This document shows positions 16,742-24,181 of a stretch of DNA of 64,000 bases, one piece after another. The stretch spans positions 682,001 to 746,000 of the forward strand of contig OZ239144.1 of assembly GCA_965194505.1 (NCBI GenBank). Reading direction: 5' to 3'. This stretch comes from Hahnella aquatica. GTDB lineage: Bacteria; Pseudomonadota; Gammaproteobacteria; Burkholderiales; Burkholderiaceae_A. The notes below the pieces were generated by a model. It was not told the origin of the DNA. It did no database searches and saw only the letters and a program-made list of their open reading frames with translations. A program made the translations under genes and the position numbers. Numbering within the stretch: position 1 is the first letter of the stretch; the number at the start of each line of letters is the position of its first letter.

Positions 16742-18095
16742 GCTCTACTTCGAAGGAGATGAAGGAAAGACCCGTTCGATTGCCTATTACGACTCAGAGC
16801 TTAGCTCGTTGAGATGGGAGGATGGCGGAGCTGTTCTAAAGACACTTCCGCTGGATCCAAGTAAGCCGATTAAGCCTGCACGAATTGAGCCTGGGAAAAA
16901 AGACATTCGAGTACTAAAAATACAGCTCGGCCTGAACTGTAATTTCGAATGTAGTTATTGCAACCAAAAGTATGTCCCAAGAGCTGAGGTGTCTGCCAAG
17001 GATGCCGTTGACGACTTTTTGCGACTCTTGCCCTCGTGGTTCTCAGGGGGGAAAAATGGTTTAGGTTCAGGAGTTCGGGTGGAGTTCTGGGGGGGTGAGC
17101 CTTTTGTGTATTGGAAAACGCTGAAACCCTTGGCCGAGCGTATCAAGCAGAAGTATCCGAGCGTCAAGTTCAGCGTGATCACGAATGGCTCGTTACTTGA
17201 CATCGAAAAGAACGATTGGCTTGTCAAGATGGGATTTGTGGTCTCAATTTCTCACGATGGGCCTGCACAGAACGCCCGCGGCCCTGATCCGTTAAAAGAT
17301 CCTTCCAGTCGCTTTGCCATCTTGGATCTCTACAGCAAGCTAAGGCCCAAGAATCGGATCTCTTTTAACTCAATGCTGCATGCAGGTAACACGTCTCGAG
17401 AGGACATCCAGCGTTTTTTTGTCGAAGCCACTGGTGATCCTCATGTTCCCATCGGAGAGGGCATGTTCATTGACCCCTATGATTCTGGTGGGCTCGCATG
17501 TTCGCTGCCAGACCGTCTTTCGGAGGTAAATTTTTCGCGAAGCACGTACGGGGAGATCCGGAAAGGCAAAGCGACAAATTTTCATGGGGTCGCCGCCAAG
17601 TTTGAGGGTTTCATTGATTCATTGCGTCAGGGAACTCGTTTAGCCGAAGTGGCCCAAAAATGTGGCATGGATCAGCCTGACAATCTCGCCGTGGACCTCC
17701 ATGGAAATGTTCTGACCTGCCAAAACGTCTCTGCTTCGGCCACCGCGCCGAATGGTCAATCTCATAAAGTCGGGCATGTAAGCGATTTGAATTCTGTTTC
17801 AGTATCTACTGCAACGCATTGGTCCGATCGGTCAGAGTGTCCCAATTGCCCCGTAATTCATCTTTGCAAAGGGGCATGTATGTTCTTGCAGGGTGACCTT
17901 TGGGAGGCTGCTTGTAACAATGCGTTTGCCGACAATATCGCTATTTTCGCTGCCGCCATGGAAAGCGTTACCGGGTCAATCTTGGTTTACATAGAAGGCC
18001 CGCAGCGTGAGGACAGAAAAGACATCTGGGGTCTAAACGGTGTCCCCGTTACTCCATCGCCCCGCAAAAAGATCATCCCACTCGTACCCGCATAA
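16728..18095 (+). CDS. Radical SAM / SPASM enzyme in phage cassette
   Basis: The 455-residue protein starts 14 bases inside the ATP-grasp gene. 'GLNCNFECSYCNQ' carries the radical SAM cluster motif Cys71-x3-Cys75-x2-Cys78, and 'FWGGEP' (120-125) is the SAM-binding GGE motif. The C-terminal SPASM domain is complete: Cys312, Gly326-x4-Cys331, Cys371-x2-Cys374-x5-Cys380-x3-Cys384 and Cys396, enough for two auxiliary 4Fe-4S clusters. This is the architecture of enzymes that modify peptides or proteins (sulfatase maturases, thioether-forming RiPP enzymes). Finding it in a late phage operon beside a Cys-rich fibre end suggests the fibre as substrate, which is inference. It ends 19 bases before a strong terminator. 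Confidence 0.88.
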   Translation: MALFKLYFEGDEGKTRSIAYYDSELSSLRWEDGGAVLKTLPLDPSKPIKPARIEPGKKDIRVLKIQLGLNCNFECSYCNQKYVPRAEVSAKDAVDDFLRLLPSWFSGGKNGLGSGVRVEFWGGEPFVYWKTLKPLAERIKQKYPSVKFSVITNGSLLDIEKNDWLVKMGFVVSISHDGPAQNARGPDPLKDPSSRFAILDLYSKLRPKNRISFNSMLHAGNTSREDIQRFFVEATGDPHVPIGEGMFIDPYDSGGLACSLPDRLSEVNFSRSTYGEIRKGKATNFHGVAAKFEGFIDSLRQGTRLAEVAQKCGMDQPDNLAVDLHGNVLTCQNVSASATAPNGQSHKVGHVSDLNSVSVSTATHWSDRSECPNCPVIHLCKGACMFLQGDLWEAACNNAFADNIAIFAAAMESVTGSILVYIEGPQREDRKDIWGLNGVPVTPSPRKKIIPLVPA

Positions 18096-18114
18096 ATAGC
18101 CAACTATCTAAATC

Positions 18115-18145
18115 GCCCGCCTGGTTATGCCAGAGCGGGCATTTT
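18115..18145 (+). terminator. Rho-independent terminator after the cassette
   Basis: The stem GCCCGC-CTGG (18115-18124) pairs with CCAG-A-GCGGGC (18130-18140) around a 5-base loop, with one bulged A, then a T run (18142-18146 region). It separates the modification cassette from the lysis genes. The lysis genes may therefore need read-through, antitermination or a local promoter. Confidence 0.88.
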
Positions 18146-18159
18146 TCTTTGGAGATCGC

Positions 18160-18459
18160 ATGACAGACAAGTATTCAACAACCGAGACAGCTGGCTTGAT
18201 AAGCATTCGAACCGAGGATCTTGATGATCTATTGACCCGGGCCGCTGAGCGTGGCGCCGAGAGATGCCTAGCCCACCTGGGCCTTGAGAATGGCCACGCC
18301 GCAGCAGACATTCGTGACCTACGTAGCTTGATTGAGGCTTGGCGACAGGCCCGCCAGACCGCGTGGCAAACAACGGTCAAGGTAGTGACAACGGGAATCC
18401 TTGCGGCGCTGATCGTGGGGCTGGCCATCAAATTGAAGATCTACGGAGGCGGACAATGA
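18160..18459 (+). CDS. Small membrane protein of the lysis region (DUF6127-like)
   Basis: An ATG at 18127 lies within the terminator hairpin, so I prefer ATG 18160, preceded by TTGGAGATCGC. The 99-residue product has an N-terminal helical region with 'DIRDLRSLIEAWRQARQTAW' and one C-terminal membrane segment ('VVTTGILAALIVGLAIKL'). It resembles small DUF6127-like phage proteins found near holin and endolysin genes. A holin-accessory or spanin-like role is possible but not shown. The stop overlaps the next start (ATGA). Confidence 0.7.
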   Translation: MTDKYSTTETAGLISIRTEDLDDLLTRAAERGAERCLAHLGLENGHAAADIRDLRSLIEAWRQARQTAWQTTVKVVTTGILAALIVGLAIKLKIYGGGQ

Positions 18460-18932
18460 TCGAGACACTACTTGGCGGATTACTAGGCGGTGCGTTTCGT
18501 CTCGCGCCCGAGGTACTCAAGTGGCTCGATCGCAAGGGAGAGCGCAGACATGAACTAGCGATGCAAGACAAAGCTATTGAGTTTGAAAAGCTTCGCGGCG
18601 CTCAGCGCATGTCGGAAATTGGCGCTGCAGCCGATCTCGCATGGAGTACCGGTGCACTGGATGCGCTCAAGGAGTCCATTCATGCCCAAGGTCAGCGCTC
18701 TGGGGTCCGTTGGGCTGATGCCCTCTCGACTAGCGTGCGCCCGGTGATCACATACTGGTTCATGGCGCTTTACTGCGCTGCAAAGACAGCCGCCTTTGTT
18801 GGTGCATTAAACGCGGGTGCTGGCTGGACCGACTCGGCAATTCACGCCTGGACTGATGCCGATCAGGCCCTGTGGGCAGGAGTGTTGAACTTCTGGTTCC
18901 TCGGCCGCGTGTTCGAACGGATACGCTCATGA
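18456..18932 (+). CDS. Holin-like membrane protein (3TM / GTA-holin type)
   Basis: Start ATG 18456 has GGAGG nearby and overlaps the previous stop, giving 158 residues. A short N-terminal hydrophobic turn ('LLGGLLGGAFRLAP') is followed by a charged helix ('DRKGERRHELAMQDKAIEFE') and then by hydrophobic segments around 'VRPVITYWFMALYCAAKTAA' and 'ALWAGVLNFWFLGRVFERI'. This layout resembles the 3TM holin family of GTA-like and temperate phages. It is directly upstream of the endolysin with an ATGA overlap, which supports a holin role. Confidence 0.75.
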   Translation: MIETLLGGLLGGAFRLAPEVLKWLDRKGERRHELAMQDKAIEFEKLRGAQRMSEIGAAADLAWSTGALDALKESIHAQGQRSGVRWADALSTSVRPVITYWFMALYCAAKTAAFVGALNAGAGWTDSAIHAWTDADQALWAGVLNFWFLGRVFERIRS

Positions 18933-19390
18933 TTGAGGTCCCTCAGGCGGCCATTGAGCTCGCAAAGCGTTTTGAGGGCTTCCATCGAGTCCCGAAAAAC
19001 GACCCAGCCAAGGCTCACCCCTACATCTGCCCGGCGGGGTACTGGACGATCGGGTACGGGAGGCTTTGTTCACCGCAACATCCCCCGGTCAGCATGGATC
19101 AGGCTGAGACCTTCCTGCGGGAGGACCTACGAAGCGCTTTGGCAGCGACGTTGAGGTTCTGCCCTGTCTTGGCGGCCGAACCAGAAGGGCGGCTGGCTGC
19201 GATCGTTGATTTCACGTTCAATCTCGGTGCGGGTAGGCTTCAGACCTCCACGCTGCGTCGCAGGGTCAACCAAAGGGATTGGGCCGCAGCAGCTAACGAG
19301 TTGGGGCGTTGGGTGTATGGAGGGGGTAAGGTGCTTCCGGGGTTGATCGCCCGGCGGCGAGATGAAGCAATACTAATGCGATCTATTTGA
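18929..19390 (+). CDS. Endolysin, GH24 lysozyme family
   Basis: The 153-residue protein has the phage lysozyme pattern: catalytic Glu16 in 'AKRFEGFHRVP', 'CPAGYWTIGYGRL' with the Thr of the active site, and the later 'DFTFNLGAGRLQTSTLRRRV' and 'RWVYGGGKVLPGLIARRRDE' blocks. As in P22-type lysozymes the position of the second acid carries Cys rather than Asp. There is no signal peptide, so release needs the upstream holin. It overlaps the convergent minus-strand gene by eight bases. Confidence 0.9.
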   Translation: MIEVPQAAIELAKRFEGFHRVPKNDPAKAHPYICPAGYWTIGYGRLCSPQHPPVSMDQAETFLREDLRSALAATLRFCPVLAAEPEGRLAAIVDFTFNLGAGRLQTSTLRRRVNQRDWAAAANELGRWVYGGGKVLPGLIARRRDEAILMRSI

Positions 19391-20063
19391 ATCGGATTTT
19401 TCCTGTGCCAGTTGTAGTGGATTGAGTTCCAAGTCTTACCTCGATAGCTGACCCAGTAATTTTCTTGTTGGAGTCAAACTGATCACAGTCCTTAGTCATT
19501 TCTCGCTCTTTAGATTCTAGGTTATTGCTTGTCTCGATTGTGCAGAACTCGAATCCACTACTAACTTTAGCCAGCAAAAACTCTACGTCGCCCATTAGGA
19601 TGATTTTCCCTGACTTATCTTTTTCGGTGAGGGTCCCAACCTTCAGTCGTTGCCCAGGTTGCATGGACGTCGGTACATTAACCCACTGATAGCTTGTCAC
19701 CGTGTCGTCACTCAGATCAATTGAGTGGCGAAGCTGCTTTGTCTTGGGGTCATAAAGGTCTAAAAAACGTACTTCCATTTTCTCTGCTTGAATGACCATG
19801 TCCCCAGTCAATTGAACACCAATCCAGTCCTGTCCAAATCTTTTCGTCGACTTTCCGATGCTTTGTTGAATGTTCATTGCCGCATTTGTAACTTGACCTG
19901 AATCCGATATTTGCATGTCTACCCTGAGATCAAATCCCTTTGTAAAGCTATTTGTGTAGCTAGCGACCTGAAAAGGGCTTATGTCCACGAGAGTATTAGC
20001 CTGGAGCGACGCGCTCAGAGAAAAAAAACCGGCAAGGAAGATTGATCGAAGTGGGCTGAACAT
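19383..20063 (-). CDS. Secreted protein of unknown function (possible moron)
   Basis: A 226-residue protein with an N-terminal signal peptide ('RSIFLAGFFSLSASLQA' then Asn-Thr). The mature part is beta-rich and has two cysteines ('FEFCTIETS', 'TKDCDQFD'). No family is recognised. It lies between the endolysin and the prophage end on the opposite strand, is more A/T-rich by eye than the host genes, and is followed after eight bases (upstream on this strand) by another secreted protein. This position is typical of lysogenic-conversion genes expressed from the prophage, which is inference. Confidence 0.68.
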   Translation of the reverse strand: MFSPLRSIFLAGFFSLSASLQANTLVDISPFQVASYTNSFTKGFDLRVDMQISDSGQVTNAAMNIQQSIGKSTKRFGQDWIGVQLTGDMVIQAEKMEVRFLDLYDPKTKQLRHSIDLSDDTVTSYQWVNVPTSMQPGQRLKVGTLTEKDKSGKIILMGDVEFLLAKVSSGFEFCTIETSNNLESKEREMTKDCDQFDSNKKITGSAIEVRLGTQSTTTGTGKIRFK

Positions 20064-20071
20064 AGTGGCTC

Positions 20072-20800
20072 CTAATTCCTGGGGAAAATTGATTGAAAGT
20101 CCGAGTCCATTTGCTCTCGGACCGTTTTGAGTCCTTTTACCATCAAGGAGACGCTGGTCAATGCAGAGTCACCAGGCTTCAAAGCTCTAAGGTTTGCCTT
20201 CATTTCGGCTGATTCAAACTTCTTCAATATCTCAGAGTAGCCCATCGAAAAGTCTGAAGGAACTCCGGGAAGCTGACTCATTCGGCTTGAGCAACGTCTT
20301 AGGTTATTTGCATGCTCGGCCTGAGAGGACGCTCCACCTGATTGCTGCGCATCCGGAAGTAGGCTTGTGATGTACAGTTCCGCCTGACGCTGGCAAAACA
20401 TATGAAGTCTGACAACAGGCTCAATCTTAGATTTCTCTGCTTTGGGGACCTTGTCAGAGAAACGAGAGGTCAGAGTCTTGAAGTCGGAATTCGAGACTCT
20501 TTGTTCCGGAGGCAGTGTATTTCCTAGTCGGTAACGGTAGACAACACTGATTAAAACCGAAGCGCTCTTGCCTTGTTTCTCCGTTAAATCCGCTGGTATC
20601 GAGTTCGACAGTCGGTCAAACTCGGATTTGGGAAGCGACTCTTTATTCTGCTCATGGACCGCCTTGCGGGATACTTTGGATCCGATGACTGGCGCGACTT
20701 CGGAAGCGATTCGGCTTGCCAGCCCAGCATGAGCAGTGCTTGAAATAAGGTAGCCCGCTATCGCTAACGCGCTTCCAATAGTTATAAACTGTATCGGCAT
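20072..20800 (-). CDS. Secreted protein of unknown function, partner of the next gene
   Basis: The open frame extends to 20896, but I prefer the ATG at 20800 because it starts a clear signal peptide ('PIQFITIGSALAIAGYLISS' ending Thr-Ala-His-Ala). The 242-residue product is mostly helical and charged after cleavage, with a Cys in 'RLHMFCQRQAELY' and another in 'NLRRCSSRMSQLPG'. I do not recognise the family. It probably shares one transcript with the gene at 19383-20063, eight bases away. Both lie between lysis genes and the putative attachment site. Confidence 0.65.
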   Translation of the reverse strand: MPIQFITIGSALAIAGYLISSTAHAGLASRIASEVAPVIGSKVSRKAVHEQNKESLPKSEFDRLSNSIPADLTEKQGKSASVLISVVYRYRLGNTLPPEQRVSNSDFKTLTSRFSDKVPKAEKSKIEPVVRLHMFCQRQAELYITSLLPDAQQSGGASSQAEHANNLRRCSSRMSQLPGVPSDFSMGYSEILKKFESAEMKANLRALKPGDSALTSVSLMVKGLKTVREQMDSDFQSIFPRN

Positions 20801-21042
20801 CGAACCATTTTCTATCAACCGGCTCCTGAGAAGCAAGTGTTTATGCGCCCGTAGTTTGTATTTCTGTCTGGCTGATCTGGTGAGACACCGGGGCACCCAA
20901 ACTCGAGTAATGAGTTAGAGGAGTTAGCCCGGAAGACGTTTTTTTGGGCTACTCACGCCTGTATTTACTTGGATCATCTGAATCGGCATCATTGATCTGA
21001 TCGCGGTCCTGTTTGGAAGTCTAACGGTCTTGGGGAGTTGAA

Positions 21043-21228
21043 ATGAGCGGTGACGAAGAAAATCAGGCGATCAACGACGACGATCCCAAGGCTAGCCAGA
21101 CTGATCAGCAGCGGGAGCAGGCAAGGCGTGACAAGGAGCGCGAATTGTTCAAGAGCCTTTCCCGGGTAAGGACTTATCCGGTCGTGTTGGAGCCTGATGT
21201 CAGCGAGACTAAGACCCCGGACAAGTGA
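21043..21228 (+). CDS. Small charged protein next to the attachment site
   Basis: A 61-residue ORF with GGGAG eight bases before its ATG. The product is very hydrophilic (Asp, Glu, Gln, Arg, Lys-rich), without Cys or a membrane segment. It ends 14 bases before the tRNA-like sequence at 21243. I recognise no family; the start signal makes it a fair candidate gene but its small size leaves doubt. Confidence 0.45.
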   Translation: MSGDEENQAINDDDPKASQTDQQREQARRDKERELFKSLSRVRTYPVVLEPDVSETKTPDK

Positions 21229-21242
21229 GGCGGTTACGGGCT

Positions 21243-21266
21243 CGGTTCGAATCCCCGACCCCACCA
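21243..21266 (+). other. tRNA-3'-end-like sequence, possible prophage attachment site
   Basis: The sequence has a T-loop motif TTCGAAT (21246-21252) and ends in ACCA like the 3' end of a tRNA, but no complete tRNA can be folded: the T stem has mismatches and the acceptor is two bases short. It sits where phage genes give way to host-type genes. A duplicated tRNA 3' fragment left by integrase-mediated insertion would look like this; the intact tRNA and integrase would lie upstream of this window. Confidence 0.4.
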
Positions 21267-21368
21267 GAACTTGATTTATTTTGACCTCAGCAAGTTAGCG
21301 AAGCGACCTCTGCTGGCCCGCCAAAATTACCTATACTAACTTGCTCGTGGTCACATGAGCATGCCCGG

Positions 21369-21393
21369 AGCCCCGCACTACGCGGGGCTTTTT
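21369..21393 (+). terminator. Rho-independent terminator
   Basis: AGCCCCGC (21369-21376) pairs with GCGGGGCT (21382-21389) around a 5-base loop and is followed by a T run. It could end a transcript leaving the prophage or the one of a tRNA-like locus. Confidence 0.88.
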
Positions 21394-21642
21394 GCTTTGG
21401 GCTGTTGACCTCGCCCCGCCGAAAACACCCCCAAAACCGTGCTCAAACCGCTTTCTGCTCAAAACCTGTTGACCTGAGCAAGGCTAGGTACGCCTCTCAA
21501 AAATGGGGTGTTCCGGGGCGTACTGATTGAACGGGGGTTAGTTGGTGTGGTGTTCTGGGGTTCATCTCCAACCCAATCATTTGACTTGGCTTTTCATGCT
21601 TTTAGAGCGTGAATAGAGCTGTCAGCTATCACGGAGCAATTA

Positions 21643-21885
21643 ATGATTAACAAAACAAATTGGGCGCAGAGGCTTGCCGAGGATCGCGCTTCAGAGGCGA
21701 TTGAGGCGGCCAGAAAAACTCTGGAGCGCGCCCTTCAGGAGGTTGAGACCTACCAGGTAAAGCTGGCAGAAGCGCAGACGCCTGAGCAAAAAGCAGACGT
21801 CGTCAACTGGACGATTAACTACCTTTCCTCGGGGATCTACCCCCGTCTTCAAGGGCCGAGGGGAGAGTGGGCTTTCGATACTTGA
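21643..21885 (+). CDS. Small helical protein, unknown
   Basis: An 80-residue ORF with GGAG about nine bases before ATG 21643. The sequence is strongly helical and charged up to residue 55 ('EDRASEAIEAARKTLERALQ'), then 'VVNWTINYLSSGIYPRLQGP'. No family is recognised. It lies just past the phage-host junction and its end is followed by the damaged amidohydrolase in another frame, so it may itself be a remnant or a small host gene. Confidence 0.5.
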   Translation: MINKTNWAQRLAEDRASEAIEAARKTLERALQEVETYQVKLAEAQTPEQKADVVNWTINYLSSGIYPRLQGPRGEWAFDT

Positions 21886-21904
21886 TCAATCTGCATTCAA
21901 TGAG

Positions 21905-22504
21905 TTGTTCCGAACGGCGGAGCAGTTGTTCAAAGACGGAAAACTCAAGGGATTTGGTGAGATCCACGTCAAGAATAAAAACAAATTCGACCCCAGTTTC
22001 GAGCGAAGCATTCCTCTAGACAGCCCCGTCATTAACAAGATGTATGAGTTGGCGAGTCAGTACGGGGGATTCGTTCAGATCCACTCAATGGGCGGAATCT
22101 TTGGTGGATATGAGGAGATCTCGGTCATGGCTGAGCGCTATCCCAAGGCGCTCACAATCCTCTCGCATTGCTTGCCGGCCACGCCCCCCCATCTTTTAGG
22201 AAGACTCTTTGACAGGCATCCGAACGTGGTCTGCGAGATTTCCGCACAAGGCCCAGTTCACGGCCACCTCGACGGAGGCCGCATATTTACACGCAACGGC
22301 CTTCGACCTGAATGGGTCGAGTTGATCGAGCGGCATCCAACTCGATTTCTTGTCGGTACCGACCCCTGCTGTGGGTTTGATCGTAGGTATGGAGAGATGG
22401 TTGAAGAGATTAGAAGGGATTTTCTGCCCTATCTCACTCCAAACACTCTGCGAAGAGTAGCCTATGAGAATGCAGTCGAACACTTCAATCTCCCAAGACT
22501 GTGA
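21905..22504 (+). pseudogene. Amidohydrolase-family fragment lacking its N-terminal part
   Basis: The open frame gives about 199 residues from a weak TTG. It matches the C-terminal two thirds of an amidohydrolase-2 type TIM-barrel enzyme: 'GFGEIH', 'VQIHSMGG', 'ALTILSHCLPA', and 'RFLVGTDPCCGFDRR' with the metal-binding Asp. The N-terminal barrel strand with the His-x-His metal site is missing. The same frame is open upstream to about 21761 ('SGLSILDQSAFNELF') but has no ATG and no such motif. Related enzymes are usually around 280-330 residues. I conclude it is a truncated gene, perhaps damaged by the nearby integration. Confidence 0.6.
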
Positions 22505-22594
22505 CCCCCTAAGGGGGGCCGGTGAACTTGAAGAAACAAGGATTTGGAAGCAAACAACTCACAACGAATAAGTACTTAGTTACGGGAATCAGAA

Positions 22595-23011
22595 ATGACT
22601 GAGAAAACAACTTCCATACAAGTGAACCTAACGGGTAAAAATGTAATCGTCGCCTATTTACTCTGGTGGTTTCTGGGTTGGGCTGGCGTTCATAGGCTCT
22701 ACCTCGGTCGGGTCAAGACGGGCCTTGCACAACTTCTTTTGTTCGCCATCGGTGTTGTGACGCTAATCCTGTTGGTCGGCTACATCTTCTTGGCCATATG
22801 GGGAATTTGGTGGCTACTTGATGCGTTCTTCACCTACAAGATTGTCACTGAGGAGAATGAGAGGCTAGGGGTCTTGGCTTCAACATTGTCTGTATCGAAG
22901 TCCGGTGGTATTCACAACGAACTGGATCAACTCGAAAAACTCCATGCACTCTTTGAGAAAGGCGTTCTGACTAGAGAAGAGTACGAAGCCAAGAAGGCGA
23001 CGTACTTGTAG
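22595..23011 (+). CDS. TM2-domain plus SHOCT-domain membrane protein
   Basis: A 138-residue protein. Residues about 13-90 form a TM2 domain: 'AYLLWWFLGWAGVHRLYLGR' with its usual helix-turn-helix hairpin and a second hydrophobic segment 'LLLFAIGVVTLILLVGYIFL'. The C-terminal end ('QLEKLHALFEKGVLTREEYE') is a SHOCT domain. Such proteins are common in bacteria with no agreed function. It is a single gene with no close partner; the hairpin CCCCC-TAA-GGGGG before it (about 22504-22518) could be a weak terminator of the previous gene. Confidence 0.85.
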   Translation: MTEKTTSIQVNLTGKNVIVAYLLWWFLGWAGVHRLYLGRVKTGLAQLLLFAIGVVTLILLVGYIFLAIWGIWWLLDAFFTYKIVTEENERLGVLASTLSVSKSGGIHNELDQLEKLHALFEKGVLTREEYEAKKATYL

Positions 23012-23127
23012 CAAGTTAGTTAAACCTCAAAAAATCAATAATTTAGCCTCTACAAGTCTCTTTCTCGGCGTTTTCGAGAGGCGTCACAGCCTCGTGACAT
23101 AAGGCACTTGGATATTGCGCCTCATGT

Positions 23128-24126
23128 TCAGCCGTACTTCAGCGCGGTCGCCTTGCCCCAAAACACTCGGTACATGAAGACCGTGTAAGCGATGATCACC
23201 GGCAGCGTGATAGCCACACCCACAAAAATCACATTCAGCGACGCGGTGCTGATGGCAGCCTCCCACACCGTCATGCGGCCAATCACAATGTCGGGAAAGA
23301 TGCTGTAGGCCAAGCCGAAGAAGGCCAACACAAAAATAAGAACGGTATTGGCAATCACCAACCAGCCGTAACCCGCGTTCACCAGGTTCGGACGCATGAG
23401 CACCCAACGCATGGCAAAAAACGCCAGGGCGCACATGAGGGGGACCGGCAGCAGGGCAAATACCTGCGGCACACCAAACCATTTTTCCAATACGCTCTCC
23501 TTCACCAGCGGCGTGGCCGCTGATATGGCCAGCAAGGCACCTGCCATGGGCCACAGCACGCGCTGAGCCCAGCGCACTGCTTTTTGCTGCAGATCGCCTT
23601 CGGTTTTCATGATCAACCAGCCCGAGCCCAGCAACACATAAGCGGCGGGCAATGTAATGGCGATTCCCAGGCTAAATGCCCAACCCAGAGATCCATTTGC
23701 AAAGCCGGTGATGTAACTGCCCAGCATCCACCCTTGCGACGCACTGGCCATGAGCGAGCCAACGAAAAAGGCGCGGTTCCAGAACGACTTGTAGCGCAGT
23801 GGTGCTTTCACCCTGAAATCAAACGCTACACCGCGCAAAATCAACCCGATCAGCATCACTGCCACCGGCAGGTAAAGCGCTTGCAGCACCAAGCCATGGG
23901 CCATCGGAAAGGCGATCAACAACACGCCCACGCCCAGCACCAGCCAAGTCTCGTTGGCGTCCCAAAAGGGGCCGATGCTGGCGATCATGATGTCCTTCTC
24001 GGCGTCGGTCGCTTGCAAGAGCAGTAAGCCAACACCCAGGTCGTAACCATCCAAAATTACATAGGCCAGCAGGGACAACCCCATCACAGCCAAGAAAAAC
24101 AGTGGCAGAAATTCAGCCCAAGTCAT
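23128..24126 (-). CDS. cydB: Cytochrome bd ubiquinol oxidase subunit II
   Basis: The 332-residue protein has eight to nine hydrophobic segments and the family start 'FLAVMGLSLLAYVILDGYDL' with Gly-Tyr-Asp-Leu-Gly-Val-Gly. 'SIGPFWDANETWLVLGVGVL' is the signature of CydB. Together with CydA it forms the quinol oxidase that reduces oxygen to water at high affinity or under stress. The length and divergence from E. coli CydB suggest the cyanide-insensitive (CioB) type common in betaproteobacteria. It is the last gene of the regulator-cydA-cydB operon, 55 bases after cydA. No CydX-like small ORF was seen after it. Confidence 0.95.
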   Translation of the reverse strand: MTWAEFLPLFFLAVMGLSLLAYVILDGYDLGVGLLLLQATDAEKDIMIASIGPFWDANETWLVLGVGVLLIAFPMAHGLVLQALYLPVAVMLIGLILRGVAFDFRVKAPLRYKSFWNRAFFVGSLMASASQGWMLGSYITGFANGSLGWAFSLGIAITLPAAYVLLGSGWLIMKTEGDLQQKAVRWAQRVLWPMAGALLAISAATPLVKESVLEKWFGVPQVFALLPVPLMCALAFFAMRWVLMRPNLVNAGYGWLVIANTVLIFVLAFFGLAYSIFPDIVIGRMTVWEAAISTASLNVIFVGVAITLPVIIAYTVFMYRVFWGKATALKYG

Positions 24127-24181
24127 GGTCGCCTTTCAAGTTCATTTCACTTTCAGGTACAGGGCAACAGGGAGCGGTGCA

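Larger units (their letters stand above)
21229..21642. other. Gene-free stretch at the phage-host junction
   Basis: This 414-base stretch holds the tRNA-like sequence (21243-21266), a 9-base inverted repeat GCAAGTTAG / CTAACTTGC (21290-21298 and 21336-21344), and a strong terminator (21369-21393). The rest (21394-21642) shows no gene or clear site. Confidence 0.6.

Noticed and set aside
21160..21266. A complete tRNA or tmRNA gene ending at 21266
   Set aside because: No matching 5' acceptor or anticodon arm could be found; the T stem is mismatched and the acceptor is two bases short.
21905..22504. The amidohydrolase frame as an intact gene
   Set aside because: Weak TTG start, missing first metal-binding strand and shorter than family members.
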